DNA from: Deltaproteobacteria bacterium ADurb.Bin207 | GTDB taxonomy: Bacteria > Myxococcota_A > Polyangia > Polyangiales > Polyangiaceae | Length of the DNA: 64,000 nucleotides | Assembly (NCBI GenBank): GCA_002070115.1 | Contig: MWCO01000015.1 | Coordinates: 1 to 64,000 of the forward strand | Direction: 5' to 3' | Shown: one piece after another, positions 63,840 through 64,000 of the stretch | Position numbering within the stretch: the stretch's first letter is position 1 | Layout of the letters: each line of letters starts with the position of its first letter | Program-made: the position numbers and the translations under genes | Notes under the pieces: generated by a model | What the model was told of the DNA's origin: nothing | What the model saw: the letters and a program-made list of their open reading frames with translations, nothing else | Databases searched by the model: none

Positions 63840-64000
63840 ATGGGTATGCATAGGAAGATGGCGAAGGTGCTTATCGTTGGGCTGGGGATGCTGGGGATGA
63901 CGGGATGCATCCAGCAGATGTTGGTGGATGAGCAGCTTGCATCCACCAGCAAAGCCATGCCTGGAATCAACACGGTGGGAGATTTCGAGGTGGCACGCAC
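63840..64000 (+). CDS. Lipoprotein, partial (cut by right edge)
   Basis: The frame opens at ATG 63840 (or ATG 63846, which has GAGG at better spacing) and runs off the window after about 53 codons. The N-terminus is MAKVLIVGLGMLGMTGCIQQ with a clear lipobox, followed by LVDEQLASTSKAMPGINTVG. It weakly recalls TatT-component lipoproteins of TRAP transporters in Myxococcota, but too little is visible to assign. Confidence 0.6.
   Translation, partial: MGMHRKMAKVLIVGLGMLGMTGCIQQMLVDEQLASTSKAMPGINTVGDFEVAR

Overview
The window most likely comes from a member of the Myxococcota (Polyangia-like). Four secreted proteins end in, or contain, MYXO-CTERM-type tails (a Gly-Cys signature, a hydrophobic helix, then a basic cluster). 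There are many lipoproteins with long Gly/Ser/Ala/Thr-rich linkers, as is common in predatory or soil myxobacteria. By eye the DNA is moderately GC-rich, with short AT-rich intergenic stretches. I recognise about 47 protein genes, one tRNA-Arg(CCT), several inverted repeats and two coding tandem-repeat tracts. Apart from one DDE transposase cut by the left edge, nothing looks phage- or plasmid-borne and there is no CRISPR array.

Layout. 1-1.4 kb: partial transposase and its upstream region. 1.4-8.5 kb: small membrane and lipoproteins, a DUF362 protein, a SerA-type dehydrogenase, and a three-gene operon headed by a long coiled-coil protein. 8.7-16.4 kb: secreted S9 peptidase, HrpB helicase, an autoregulated MarR-pirin pair, exonuclease III. 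16.5-26.1 kb: TCACGG repeats, tRNA-Arg, an orphan radical SAM enzyme, and a surface/secreted block (DUF4185 lipoprotein, TPR-PEGA protein, FG-GAP protein, calcineurin-like phosphoesterase, SUMF1-domain lipoprotein). 26.5-30.9 kb: a tightly overlapping operon of a deoxyhypusine-synthase-like enzyme, a DprE1-like FAD oxidase and a DprE2-like reductase, with a sugar-nucleotide epimerase upstream. 31-37 kb: VanW protein, gamma carbonic anhydrase, MiaB, and an amidase whose MYXO-CTERM tail runs in frame into a TolB-like lipoprotein. 37-43.1 kb: AddB/AddA-type recombination nuclease pair. 43.2-50.4 kb: lipoprotein, MFS transporter, secreted gluzincin protease, MalQ, YhbY. 51.2-55.1 kb: GMC oxidoreductase, its small partner, a FadR-type GntR regulator and a divergent alpha/beta hydrolase sharing a tandem operator. 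55.1-64 kb: Gly-rich lipoprotein, PBP4-type DacB, RpoD-like sigma factor, ABC exporter, esterase, HEAT-repeat lipoprotein and a partial lipoprotein.

The best candidates for new biology are the DHS-DprE1-DprE2 operon (a polyamine-type enzyme translationally coupled to a polyprenyl-phospho-sugar epimerase pair), the amidase-MYXO-CTERM-TolB fusion, and the GMC/hydrolase regulon with its tandem operator. All functions are inferred from motifs and remembered family features; no database search was run.
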